A stretch of DNA of 32,252 nucleotides, taken from Oceanospirillaceae bacterium UBA1126 (GTDB taxonomy: Bacteria > Pseudomonadota > Gammaproteobacteria > Pseudomonadales > Balneatricaceae). The DNA is taken from contig DCAT01000092.1 of NCBI GenBank assembly GCA_002312935.1, forward strand, positions 1 to 32,252, written 5' to 3'. The notes beneath the pieces are model-generated. The model was not told where the DNA came from. It saw nothing but the letters and a program-made list of their open reading frames with translations, and made no database searches. The first letter of the stretch is position 1. Every line of letters starts with the position of its first letter. This document shows positions 7,654 through 15,774 of the stretch, in pieces. The translations under genes and the position numbers were made by a program.

Positions 7654-8664
7654 ATGACTGAACAAACTGATGCTAGTTTCGATCGAAATCAAAATGCGTT
7701 TATGGATGCCCTATATTGGTACGGCATAGCGACGCTATTTCGTGCACCACATAACGCTAACCCTAATGAATGCGATATTGCTTTAGTTGGTGTGCCCCAC
7801 AGCAGTGGCAACGGCACCACGGAGCGAGACCAGCACTTAGGTCCTCGTGCAGTTCGCAATGTGTCGGCCAATGGGCGCCGGGTTCACATGAACTTTGAAC
7901 TAGACCCTTGGAAGAGCTGCCGTATTAATGACCTTGGTGATGTGCCACTGACACACATGAATGACAATGAAATATCTATTCAGCACATTACTGATTACTA
8001 CGCCCAGATTGATGCCGCAGGCACTAGGCCAGTATCTGTGGGTGGGGACCATTCCGTCACAGGTGGTATATTGCAAGCGTTGGGAGGCCCTCAATCGAAG
8101 CTGACTGGCGGTGAGCCTGCGTGTATTTTACATTTTGATGCCCACACAGACTGTTTTAGTAATATGAAACACTTTCTTGGTGCCAAAAAATCAGCAGCCC
8201 ATTGGGCCTCATATTTAGTGCAGCAGGGTAATGTTGATGCACACCACAGTGTGCAAATAGGTATTCGAGGCAATGCACGCACCTTAGACTGGTTAAAGCC
8301 TAGCTATGAACATGGCTATGACGTGATCACTATGGATCGTTACAAACAAATAGGTGCTCAGCAAAGTATCGATATTATCCGTGAACGTATTGGTGACAGG
8401 CCAGTGTATATTACCTTTGACTTAGATTGCTTAGACCCTTCTGTAGCACCAGGAGTCTCTAATATAGAGGCGGGTTGCCAAGGCTTTATGATGGACCAGG
8501 TTATGCAATTATTGCAGGCAACACGGGGTATGAATATTATTGGTGGGGATGTGGTGTGTTTAATGCCCACCAAAGATAGCCCTAATCAAATTACTGCCAT
8601 GGTTGCTACAGCTATTATGTTTGAAATGATTAGTTTAATCGCAGACAGGCATCATTCAAGTTAG
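7654..8664 (+). CDS. Arginase/agmatinase-fold ureohydrolase, substrate unknown
   Basis: Manganese-type ureohydrolase fold, 336 residues. All metal ligands are visible: H133 in GGDHS, D162, H164 and D166 in DAHTD, and D256 and D258 in DLDCLDP. The usual family motif near the end, D-[IV]-[MV]-E-[VL]-x-P, reads DVVCLMP (residues 299-305). The Glu that contacts the substrate guanidinium in arginase (Glu277 of rat arginase I) is therefore Cys302. The N-terminal loop GTTERDQHLGPRAVRN also departs from the usual agmatinase form. Automatic annotation would probably say agmatinase; I would not assign agmatine. The start is the ATG at 7654; a TTG at 7633 is possible. It lies alone and overlaps the convergent holC stop by 4 nt. 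Confidence 0.85.
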   Translation: MTEQTDASFDRNQNAFMDALYWYGIATLFRAPHNANPNECDIALVGVPHSSGNGTTERDQHLGPRAVRNVSANGRRVHMNFELDPWKSCRINDLGDVPLTHMNDNEISIQHITDYYAQIDAAGTRPVSVGGDHSVTGGILQALGGPQSKLTGGEPACILHFDAHTDCFSNMKHFLGAKKSAAHWASYLVQQGNVDAHHSVQIGIRGNARTLDWLKPSYEHGYDVITMDRYKQIGAQQSIDIIRERIGDRPVYITFDLDCLDPSVAPGVSNIEAGCQGFMMDQVMQLLQATRGMNIIGGDVVCLMPTKDSPNQITAMVATAIMFEMISLIADRHHSS

Positions 8665-9086
8665 AGCTTGTGGTACTGCATAGTTCGGCCCAGCTCGTTA
8701 TATTTGGCATAGTGATCTCTAGCTGTTTGTAACATTTCTGTTTCTTGTACTACAAGTTCAATAATGCGATCAAATTTTTCAGGCGCTAACACTTGGCTTA
8801 GGTTAATGCATATTTCATGGTGATGAGGCTGTGCTGCGGCTGGTGTTGAGGTGTGACCCAGAACCACAATCGCCTGGGCTTGTTCGTGTGCGCAAATGTG
8901 AGGAATGAAAGAGTCAGGTTTAAAGGCCCAAATGTACTGATTTAGGTGCAGAGCCTCCGCCTCATCGCGGCAAATAATATAGACCTGCTGTCCAACCCCA
9001 AGGCACTTTTCTAACAGCCGGCACAGCAGCGGATAGCGGCTTGCCGGATCATTAGATTTAAGCTGGTAGAAATCTGCTCTACTCAC
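8661..9086 (-). CDS. holC: DNA polymerase III chi subunit
   Basis: The chi subunit joins the clamp-loader complex to single-stranded-DNA-binding protein during replication. At 141 residues it is close to E. coli HolC (147). It begins with RADFYQLKSND and contains a nucleotide-fold-like strand VYIICRDEAEALHLNQYIWAFKPDSFIPH (quoted here only to locate the region, about residues 35-63). The stretch W-x-F-K-P-D-S-F-I-P-H is typical of chi proteins. It follows pepA by 2 nt, the conserved pepA-holC order, so the two are surely one operon. Its stop overlaps the convergent ureohydrolase stop. Confidence 0.93.
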   Translation of the reverse strand: MSRADFYQLKSNDPASRYPLLCRLLEKCLGVGQQVYIICRDEAEALHLNQYIWAFKPDSFIPHICAHEQAQAIVVLGHTSTPAAAQPHHHEICINLSQVLAPEKFDRIIELVVQETEMLQTARDHYAKYNELGRTMQYHKL

Positions 9087-9088
9087 AA

Positions 9089-10570
9089 CTATGCCTGATT
9101 AACTAAGTGCTGAACTAGCAGCGGCACACAGCGTCCAGTGGCGCCTTTTTTGGCGCCTGAAACCCAAGCAGTGCCAGCTATATCTAAATGTGCCCATGTG
9201 TAGCTTTCGGTAAAGCGTGACAAGAAACACGCCGCTGTAATAGTGCCTGCAGCACGACCACCGATGTTTCCTAGGTCTGCAAAATTACTGTCTAGCTGTT
9301 CCTGATACTCTTCACCCATCGGCAATTGCCAAACACTATCAAAAGCTTGATTACCTGCCTGCATGAGGCCTTTGGCAAATTGGTCATCATTACTCAATAC
9401 TGCACTAGTATGGTGGCCTAGAGCCATGATGCAAGCGCCTGTAAGGGTGGCAACATCAACCACAGTTTTAGGGTTAAAGCGCTCAGCATAAGTTAAAGCG
9501 TCACATAAAACGAGACGGCCTTCAGCGTCTGTATTAAGCACTTCTACCGTTTTGCCAGACATTGTGGTGTAGATATCTCCGGGCTTAGACGCTGTACTTG
9601 AGGGCATATTTTCTGCACTGGCCACAATAGCCACTACGTTGGCTTTGAGACCCATATTGATAATTGCTTGCATGGCGCCCATAACACTTGCTGCGCCACA
9701 CATGTCGTACTTCATTTCATCCATCGCTGCACCTGGCTTAATACTGATGCCACCGGAATCAAAGGTAATACCTTTACCAACTAACACGTGAGGTTGAGTG
9801 CCTTCTTCCCCACCTTGGTAATTGATTACGATCAGTTTTGAGGGCTCAGCGCTACCCTTGCCCACTGACAGGAGGGAATGCATGCCTAGGCTTTCCATTT
9901 CTGCCTCTTCCAGCACTTGGGTTATAACTTTGTCTGAACCTGCTGCTAATTTGTGACCTTGCTCTGCCAAGAAACTAGGAGTACATACATTACCAGGAAG
10001 ATTGCCTAGGTCGCGACACAAGTCCATTGCTTGGGCAGTGGCTGTCGACTGGTCTAGCTGTGCTTGTGAACTCGTTTGAGCCAATAAAACCATGTTGGGG
10101 ATAGGCACAATGTTTTTGTTATTAGTTTTAAATTGATCAAAACGATAGCAGGCCTGAACTAAGGCCTCAACGGTAAGGCGCACTTTACTGTTCAGGTCCA
10201 AGCTTTTTGTGTCTGCAGTGGTTAGTTGGTTCAGTACACTATGGCCTGGGTTACTGCTTATTTGTGACCATGCCGCTTGAACTAACTGGCGGTACTTTCT
10301 ACCACTGAGTTGCTCTGGTGTTCCGGTGCCGATGACTAAAATACGGTCTGGACCAGGGCCTGCATTAAGGAATAATTGGCTGCTTTTAAATTTACTTGAT
10401 AAATCGCCACTAGCGATGGCATGGGAAATGGCACCACTGAGTAATTTGTCAGCAGCCTTGAGGCTGTCGGTAGTTAAGGTATTAATGCCTCCTGTTAAAT
10501 CAGCCAAAGGCAAAATAACGCTAGACGCAGTATCAAGTTGAGAGGCGTCCTGTTGTAAAGAAAATTCCAT
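9089..10570 (-). CDS. pepA: Leucyl aminopeptidase (cytosol aminopeptidase, PepA)
   Basis: Hexameric M17-family metallo-aminopeptidase that removes N-terminal residues in the cytoplasm. E. coli PepA also binds DNA, in Xer recombination and carAB control. At 493 residues it is near E. coli length (503). Active-site residues line up as K266 and D271 (GKGITFDSGG), D289, and D348, E350 and R352 in NTDAEGRL. The ATG at 10570 is chosen because an AGGAG site lies 5 nt upstream; the TTG at 10585 lies on the far side of that site. It is co-transcribed with holC and divergent from lptF, a conserved gammaproteobacterial arrangement. Confidence 0.96.
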   Translation of the reverse strand: MEFSLQQDASQLDTASSVILPLADLTGGINTLTTDSLKAADKLLSGAISHAIASGDLSSKFKSSQLFLNAGPGPDRILVIGTGTPEQLSGRKYRQLVQAAWSQISSNPGHSVLNQLTTADTKSLDLNSKVRLTVEALVQACYRFDQFKTNNKNIVPIPNMVLLAQTSSQAQLDQSTATAQAMDLCRDLGNLPGNVCTPSFLAEQGHKLAAGSDKVITQVLEEAEMESLGMHSLLSVGKGSAEPSKLIVINYQGGEEGTQPHVLVGKGITFDSGGISIKPGAAMDEMKYDMCGAASVMGAMQAIINMGLKANVVAIVASAENMPSSTASKPGDIYTTMSGKTVEVLNTDAEGRLVLCDALTYAERFNPKTVVDVATLTGACIMALGHHTSAVLSNDDQFAKGLMQAGNQAFDSVWQLPMGEEYQEQLDSNFADLGNIGGRAAGTITAACFLSRFTESYTWAHLDIAGTAWVSGAKKGATGRCVPLLVQHLVNQA

Positions 10571-10766
10571 GCTGTCTCCTGACAATGTTACAAATGAATA
10601 GCCTTGTGAAGTTCAAGGCATTACCAAAATTTTACGCCAAATTGGACTTTGTCTCTAGGGATGTATGGCGTTAATGTGGCTAAAATCTTTGTTTTGTCGA
10701 AAATCTGATACACTTAGGGACATTGTTAGCAATAGTCAGCTATTAGTCTGTTAAGAAGTTAGTCAA

Positions 10767-11870
10767 TTGTCCTTAATTACCCGCTACATCAACAAAGAAG
10801 TGCTGATCACTGCGTTAGCAGTGAGTCTGGTATTGCTGCTAATTATATCCAGCAGTCGCTTTGCTCATTACCTAAGTAAAGCGGTCACTGGCGAGCTTGA
10901 CGCTGAAGCTGTGGTAGAAATTATTTTTAATTTGTTACCCGCATATTTAAGCACACTACTCCCCTTGGGTGGTTTTTTGGGAGTGTTGCTCACCTTAGGA
11001 AAGCTAAGCGTCGACAACGAACTTACAGTGCTATTTGCTAATGGCGTTAGCCAGCGTCAATTAGTTCAAATCGTTTTGGTGCCGCTATCAATATTAGCAG
11101 TACTGGTTGCCATTTTAAGCCTTTGGCTTGCTCCAGAGGCGTCTCGTAACGTTGAAGAAATTCTTTATCAACAGTCCCACACCTCAGAATTTGACAGTAT
11201 AGTTCCTGGCCGCTTCCAAGGTAATATTGAACGCCAGGTTATTTATGCTGAATCCATGAGTGACGATCGTCAGCAGTTACTTAATGTGTTTGTGTTTAAT
11301 AGGCCTATGGCAACTGAACCGCCAGTTTTAATAAAGGCAACTTCAGCCCGGCAAGTCTTTAATGAAACCTATCAAGCGCGTTATTTGCTGCTTAAAGAAG
11401 GATCAAGAACAGAGGGCCAGCCAGGGCGATTGGATTATACGGTAACTAAATTTGACGAATTGGCAGTGCGCTTGTTTACTCAAGAGTTACAAATAAACAT
11501 CACCCGTGGTTTTACTCTTCCTACGCTAATGCTTGTTGGATCTGCTAACCCAGACCATAAGGCCCAACTTTATTGGCGTATTTCGCTACCTTTGATGACC
11601 CTTATTGTGAGTTTTGTGGCGATTGCTTTAGGCCAAGTTAATCCCCGCAAAGGACGCTTTGCTAGGCTACTGCCAGCAATTCTTGTTTATTTGGTCTATT
11701 TGTCGGTGTTAATGAGTTTGCGTGATGATATGACCAGAGCAGTAGCTAATGCAGACATAAAAATATGGTTGTTACATATTACGTTCTTAATATCAGGATT
11801 ATTTTTATTATTTGGGCGGCAGTGGTATAGACAGCTGGTTAGGAGAGGTGACATTAATGCGCCTACTTGA
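10767..11870 (+). CDS. lptF: LPS export ABC transporter permease LptF
   Basis: Inner-membrane permease of the LptB2FG complex that extracts lipopolysaccharide and feeds it to LptC. The 367 residues match E. coli LptF (366). The layout is two or three N-terminal membrane segments (from about residues 9-30), a periplasmic beta-jellyroll (about 130-265) and three C-terminal membrane segments (about 270-290, 303-320, 335-352). It contains the conserved LLPLGGFLGVLLTLGKL region and E-x-T-V-L-x-A-x-G coupling helix. The start is a TTG; no ATG exists near it and the aligned N-terminus (LITRYINKE) needs it. GAAG about 8 nt upstream is the ribosome site. It overlaps lptG by 14 nt. Confidence 0.95.
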   Translation: MSLITRYINKEVLITALAVSLVLLLIISSSRFAHYLSKAVTGELDAEAVVEIIFNLLPAYLSTLLPLGGFLGVLLTLGKLSVDNELTVLFANGVSQRQLVQIVLVPLSILAVLVAILSLWLAPEASRNVEEILYQQSHTSEFDSIVPGRFQGNIERQVIYAESMSDDRQQLLNVFVFNRPMATEPPVLIKATSARQVFNETYQARYLLLKEGSRTEGQPGRLDYTVTKFDELAVRLFTQELQINITRGFTLPTLMLVGSANPDHKAQLYWRISLPLMTLIVSFVAIALGQVNPRKGRFARLLPAILVYLVYLSVLMSLRDDMTRAVANADIKIWLLHITFLISGLFLLFGRQWYRQLVRRGDINAPT

Positions 11871-12903
11871 TCTATATATTGCACGTCATATATGGGCGGC
11901 AGTGGCCATTGTATTACTCATCATTCTAGGGTTAGATTTACTGACTGTTCTGGGCAGTGAATTAGACGCACTAAACAAAGGAGCAAGCTTCAAACAGGTG
12001 CTCAGTTATATTGCTTTAACTGTGCCTAGAAGGGTCTACGAATTTATGCCTCTCACTGTTCTAGTAGGTTGTTTAGTAGGCTTGGGCGCGCTAGCTAATA
12101 ATAGTGAGCTTACAGTGATGCGTGCAGCAGGTATTTCTTTGCGGCGTATTGTTTGGTCTGTCATGCAGGCTGTTTCAGTATTTGTGATTGCAGCCGCTAT
12201 ATTAGGGGAGTTTGTTGCCCCAGTTAGCCAGCAAATGGCAGAGGTTGAACAGTCTCAGTATAAGGGAGTAGAGTCCACCAAGGGCTTTTGGTTGCGTGAA
12301 GGTAATGATTACATCTTTGTGCGATCTGTAAGGTCTGATGGCGTGCTGCAGGGGGTCTCTCGTTACCGTTTTGTTGACCAAAATTGGCAGCAAACCTTGA
12401 TGGCTGAAAAGGGCGTTTATGAAGACCAGCAGTGGACCTTAAAGCAGTTACAAAAAGTGTGGGTAGAAAACCAAGAGGTTATCCAACAAGGGCAAAAAAC
12501 CATGCTTTGGCCGGTTTCTTTAAAGCCAAACCTGCTGTCTATTTTGAGTATGGATCCACAGCACTTAGCGATTGATGATTTAGTGCAATATAGTGCGTAT
12601 TTAAACCAAAGCGGGTTAGAAGCCGCTCCTTACGAATTAGCCTTCTGGAAAAAAATACTACAACCGCTGGCAACATTGGCATTGGTTTTTGTAGCTATTT
12701 CCTTTGTGTTTGGTTCTACCCGATCTGTGACATTAGGCCAAAGAGTGTTGGTGGGCGTTTTAGTGGGGTTGGCATTTAATTATGCTCAGGAAGTATTGGG
12801 CCCAGCCAGCAGTGTATTTGGCTTTACCCCACTGCTTGCCTACCTAATACCCATACTAGTATGTGTTGCCGGTGGTGCCTGGCTTTTGCGCAAGGCAGGC
12901 TAA
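11857..12903 (+). CDS. lptG: LPS export ABC transporter permease LptG
   Basis: Partner permease of LptF in LPS extraction. The protein is 348 residues long (E. coli 360) and starts MRLLDLYIARHIW, the typical LptG beginning, followed by a membrane helix (about residues 14-36). It has the coupling-helix motif NSELTVMRAAGIS (about 83-95) and three C-terminal membrane segments. The longer frame from 11812 adds 15 residues of unrelated sequence and is rejected; the ATG at 11857 has an AGGAGAGG site upstream. The start lies inside the end of lptF, so translation is coupled and the two subunits are made in equal amounts. Confidence 0.95.
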   Translation: MRLLDLYIARHIWAAVAIVLLIILGLDLLTVLGSELDALNKGASFKQVLSYIALTVPRRVYEFMPLTVLVGCLVGLGALANNSELTVMRAAGISLRRIVWSVMQAVSVFVIAAAILGEFVAPVSQQMAEVEQSQYKGVESTKGFWLREGNDYIFVRSVRSDGVLQGVSRYRFVDQNWQQTLMAEKGVYEDQQWTLKQLQKVWVENQEVIQQGQKTMLWPVSLKPNLLSILSMDPQHLAIDDLVQYSAYLNQSGLEAAPYELAFWKKILQPLATLALVFVAISFVFGSTRSVTLGQRVLVGVLVGLAFNYAQEVLGPASSVFGFTPLLAYLIPILVCVAGGAWLLRKAG

Positions 12904-12905
12904 TT

Positions 12906-13367
12906 TTAATGTTTGGGTAGCTGTACTACACGACTGTTAGACCAGCGGTCATGCCAGCCTAATTTGTTACTATCAAACATGATCCACCAATAACCTAAGC
13001 CGAATACAAGGGCGGAAAATATAGCGGCCATAAAGCGTAACAATGCTTGTTTAGCGCTCAAGGGTTGGCCCTGATCGGACTCTATGCGTATACGCCAAGC
13101 AAGCATGCCTAAGGTTTGTCCAGACCGAGTCCAAAATAAAGCGAAGAATAAAAAAGTCACAAGAAACACCGTGCTACTAAATAATGGACCGGATACCGCT
13201 TCACCATCATTAAAAGCGATAAATACGTAACCAACAAGCATCCACACGGCCATAATTAATAAGCTATCGTACATCATTGCTAGCAGGCGTTTTACCAAGC
13301 TGGCATTAGGGTAGTTGTGAGTTTTAAAGCGACGGTTACTCACGTTACTGAGCCTTGGCTGGGACAT
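12906..13367 (-). CDS. RDD-family membrane protein
   Basis: Small integral membrane protein of 153 residues in the RDD family. It has an N-terminal RLLAMMYD motif with the conserved Arg and Asp (about residues 25-32) and membrane segments at about 33-52, 65-85 and 112-132. The conserved GQTLGMLAWRIRI segment (about 86-98) lies in the cytoplasmic loop, and there is a C-terminal WHDRWSNSRVV. The function of most RDD proteins is unknown; some have been tied to ion transport. It is convergent with lptG, with only 2 nt between the stops. No good ribosome site is seen before its ATG. Confidence 0.88.
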   Translation of the reverse strand: MSQPRLSNVSNRRFKTHNYPNASLVKRLLAMMYDSLLIMAVWMLVGYVFIAFNDGEAVSGPLFSSTVFLVTFLFFALFWTRSGQTLGMLAWRIRIESDQGQPLSAKQALLRFMAAIFSALVFGLGYWWIMFDSNKLGWHDRWSNSRVVQLPKH

Positions 13368-13715
13368 AATATTTTGTAGCCTGTGTTAAACGTCCAGTTT
13401 GCGCCGGCAGCACGCAAATGGTGCTAATTATATTGTCAAAGAATAATATAAAGTATTGAGTCATGGGTTAAATCAGTGGTTTTAATTCAGCATGATGATA
13501 GCACAAACCAGTGCCCTTTCCAGACAGATTAAAGTGTTTAATAGGCAGTGTCTTGATGCCTTAGGTATGCCACTAAAAATGTTTTATGGTTATTGGTTCC
13601 TTTTTAAATGAGAAGTAAATATTATTAATAACTAATGGTTAGTTAGGTGCCCGGTTGTTTCGCTGCAAGCCAGAGTATTCGACGACCAACAACAAGTAAT
13701 GAACACGGAGTATAC
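13368..13715. other. Intergenic region between RDD gene and tag (348 bp)
   Basis: AT-rich divergent spacer that must hold promoters for both neighbours. I see promoter-like AT tracts but no convincing -35/-10 pair. A 39-codon frame (13492-13611) starts with ATG but has no ribosome site and no recognisable similarity. No tRNA, terminator or repeat stands out. Confidence 0.4.
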
Positions 13716-14291
13716 ATGCTAAAAACTCATGTTAATCGATGTAGTTGGCCCACTAAGGATGAACAATATTTAGCCTACCATGACCAAGAGTGGGGCCGGG
13801 CGGTGCATGATGATAGGCGCCTATTTGAGCAGCTTGTGTTGGAAGGTGCTCAAGCAGGGTTGTCCTGGCTTACAATTCTCAAGCGCCGGCACCATTACAA
13901 ACGTGTTTTTTGTCAATATGATGTGGTTAGGTTGGCCGCATTCACCGAACATGACGTTGCCCATGCCCTGCAAGATAAAGGCATCATTCGCAACCGCTTA
14001 AAAGTTGAAAGCGTGGTAAATAATGCTGAAAAATTTATTAAGATTCAACACGATTTTGGTAGCTTCGATGCTTATATTTGGGGTTTTGTTGGGGGCGTAA
14101 CTAGGGTTAATCAATTCGAACACAATGATAAAGTTCCTGCCCAAACTGACCTTTCGGTGCTCATTGCTAAAGACTTAAAAAAACGTGGCTTTAAGTTTGT
14201 TGGGCCGATTGGCATGTATGCCTACATGCAGTCCATTGGTATGGTTAATGACCATTTAAAAAGTTGTTTTTGCCATACAGAGTGTTGTTAA
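13716..14291 (+). CDS. tag: DNA-3-methyladenine glycosylase I
   Basis: Base-excision repair enzyme that removes 3-methyladenine from alkylated DNA; constitutive in E. coli. The 191 residues match the family (E. coli 187). The structural zinc ligands are all present: C9, H22 (AYHDQEWG), H180 and C184 (VNDHLKSC). The catalytic Glu of LEGAQAGLSW is E43, and the KKRGFKFVGP segment is intact. The ATG at 13716 has a GGAG site 5 nt upstream; the longer frame from 13647 adds unrelated sequence. It lies between accessory genes with no clear operon partner. The assignment is secure. Confidence 0.95.
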   Translation: MLKTHVNRCSWPTKDEQYLAYHDQEWGRAVHDDRRLFEQLVLEGAQAGLSWLTILKRRHHYKRVFCQYDVVRLAAFTEHDVAHALQDKGIIRNRLKVESVVNNAEKFIKIQHDFGSFDAYIWGFVGGVTRVNQFEHNDKVPAQTDLSVLIAKDLKKRGFKFVGPIGMYAYMQSIGMVNDHLKSCFCHTECC

Positions 14292-14454
14292 CAGTTAGCA
14301 AGAAGTATTACTTTTTAATGCCATTAGGCAAAAGCTCCATGGTTATTTTTCTGCCATCACCAATAGAGCATAGTCCATGTCGCAACATGGCTTTAAAAAA
14401 CTGGGGCTCCAAGTTTGAAGAAGCCAGGCTATAACAATATGCAGGCGTTAATAC

Positions 14455-14482
14455 AAAAAACCCAACGAGTTTAAGCGTCGGG
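14455..14482 (-). terminator. Rho-independent terminator of the outer-membrane barrel gene
   Basis: On the minus strand, stem CCCGACG with CGTTGGG (one G-T pair), an 8-nt loop and then six T. It is 41 nt beyond the stop of the barrel gene at 14523. Confidence 0.82.
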
Positions 14483-14522
14483 TAGTTGAGTTCTTTAATG
14501 AGCTCTGATTGCAGCGCGCAAT

Positions 14523-15113
14523 TTAAAAGTGTGAGTTAATGCTCAGGCTAAAGCCAGAAGAAGTGGCTTTAGTACTCGTCTTACCTAAGCTGGTAACTGT
14601 TGAGGTATACCCTAGGTTTAGTACTAAAGTATCCACAACAGGCACGCTCAAATCAACACCAAATTCTAAGTCATCCCACAAGTTCGAACTGCTAGTACCC
14701 GCTTTGAGGGCTAAGTATGAAGTGGCACCTAAGCTAATATGGTGAATAGCACCAAGCATATATAAGGTTTCACTATTGTTGGCTACAGACGCTTTATTAG
14801 CGCTGAAATAGGTAGACGTATTGGCGTCCATGCGGTAGCGCATACCTATATCTGTGTAGCTGATATTTCTAGACGAATTTACTGTGGCTGTGCGATATCC
14901 CAGCATGAGCCCCAACTGGTTGCTAATTGCTACTTCAGTACCGATGTCCGTTCCGACGCCTCCCAAAGTGTAGCGGGTGTTGTTAACGTAGGTGGCTCCG
15001 CTGGCGTTTGTGAAGCCAGCGTGAGCTTGATTGCTTGCTGCAAGGCTTGCTGTGGGTGTAGCTAAACAAGCAGCCATACCTGCGATAGTTAATACGTGGC
15101 TTAATTTTCTCAT
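14523..15113 (-). CDS. Putative small outer-membrane beta-barrel protein
   Basis: Unrecognised 196-residue protein. It starts with a clear signal peptide (MRKLSHVLTIAGMAACLATP, cleavage likely after the Ala-rich ASLA near residue 26). The rest alternates polar and hydrophobic residues in short strands separated by Ser/Thr/Asn-rich turns and ends in Phe, the usual C-terminal signal of outer-membrane barrels. About eight strands seem likely. The ATG at 15113 has an AGGA site; the upstream ATG at 15134 does not. The gene is a single unit with its own promoter and terminator. The function is unknown; OmpA/OmpW/opacity-type barrels are the nearest in build. Few charged residues and no conserved catalytic motif are visible. 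Confidence 0.8.
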   Translation of the reverse strand: MRKLSHVLTIAGMAACLATPTASLAASNQAHAGFTNASGATYVNNTRYTLGGVGTDIGTEVAISNQLGLMLGYRTATVNSSRNISYTDIGMRYRMDANTSTYFSANKASVANNSETLYMLGAIHHISLGATSYLALKAGTSSSNLWDDLEFGVDLSVPVVDTLVLNLGYTSTVTSLGKTSTKATSSGFSLSINSHF

Positions 15114-15158
15114 GAACTTATTTTCCTTAATCATTCAGACAAACGTAACGCTGAGGTT

Positions 15159-15187
15159 ATTATGAGGCCGAGGTGTATTTTGTGCAA
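15159..15187 (-). promoter_or_regulatory. Sigma70-type promoter for the barrel gene
   Basis: On the minus strand: TTGCAC, a 17-bp spacer and CATAAT, each 5 of 6 or better to consensus at the key bases. Expected start near 15152, giving a leader of about 40 nt to the ATG at 15113. Confidence 0.55.
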
Positions 15188-15301
15188 TCCACCTTGCTGT
15201 ATTAGTTTGGTTCATGTTTGGGTCGAAAGCTTCAACCAAGCGTGCAGCAAAGGCTTGTACTATAGAGATATTGTTGAAATTTATTCATGGAAGCTTACCG
15301 T

Positions 15302-15658
15302 ATGAACTTATCCAGTGCCTTATTTACCAGCCGTGTATCTTGTGCCTCAGTATACCAAACTGCTTCGGTGGCAGCCTTATGTTGCCCTGCCTGTGGTTTT
15401 CCACAAGAAGATAATCGTCAGGTTTTACAACCTTGTAAGCATCTAGCGTGTGTATATGACCAAGAAGCTGCGCAGTTTACCTTTAAAAGTGATGACTTTA
15501 AGCAGCGTTTAGCTGCGTCAAAGACTTCTCTTAGCGATGAGTTAGATGGCCGTACACTATCTAAGTTGGGTTATAGTGATGAGATGTTAGCATTAGATCT
15601 AACTAGGGCTGGGTGCTGGAGTCGAGAGCTCTTCGCTTTCGATTTTGGTATTAGCTAA
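15302..15658 (+). CDS. Hypothetical Cys-rich protein
   Basis: I do not recognise this gene. The 118-residue product has an N-terminal stretch of small and hydrophobic residues, then a CCPACGFPQED motif (about residues 27-37) and CKHLAC (about 45-50). The pattern C-x2-C-x16-C-x4-C suggests a small zinc-binding or iron-binding site. The rest is acidic and helical with a single late Cys. The ATG at 15302 has a GGAAG site 8 nt upstream; the ATG at 15287 adds five residues and has no such site. It is followed after 116 nt by the hydrolase gene. Codon use resembles its neighbours, so it is probably a real gene. Confidence 0.65.
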   Translation: MNLSSALFTSRVSCASVYQTASVAALCCPACGFPQEDNRQVLQPCKHLACVYDQEAAQFTFKSDDFKQRLAASKTSLSDELDGRTLSKLGYSDEMLALDLTRAGCWSRELFAFDFGIS

Positions 15659-15774
15659 TAATCTTGGTAGAGGATTGACTCTAGAGCCTATAGTTGCAAC
15701 TGGGGTTTACAATTGCAGCGGTCGCTCTATTGTATTTTAATAGCAAATGTTTCTTATTAAGGTGGATTCTGAAA

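Noticed and set aside
9089..10570. Possible Xer-type recombination site or colicin-like element linked to pepA
   Set aside because: PepA assists XerCD at cer sites in E. coli, but no plasmid, integrase or cer-like sequence is seen here; it is a chromosomal housekeeping gene.
13492..13611. 39-codon frame between the RDD gene and tag
   Set aside because: No ribosome site, no similarity I can name, and the interval must hold two divergent promoters.
14318..14434. 38-codon frame after tag
   Set aside because: No clear ribosome site; the stretch also contains a small CCATGT/ACATGG hairpin (14375-14390) without a T-run and looks like ordinary spacer.
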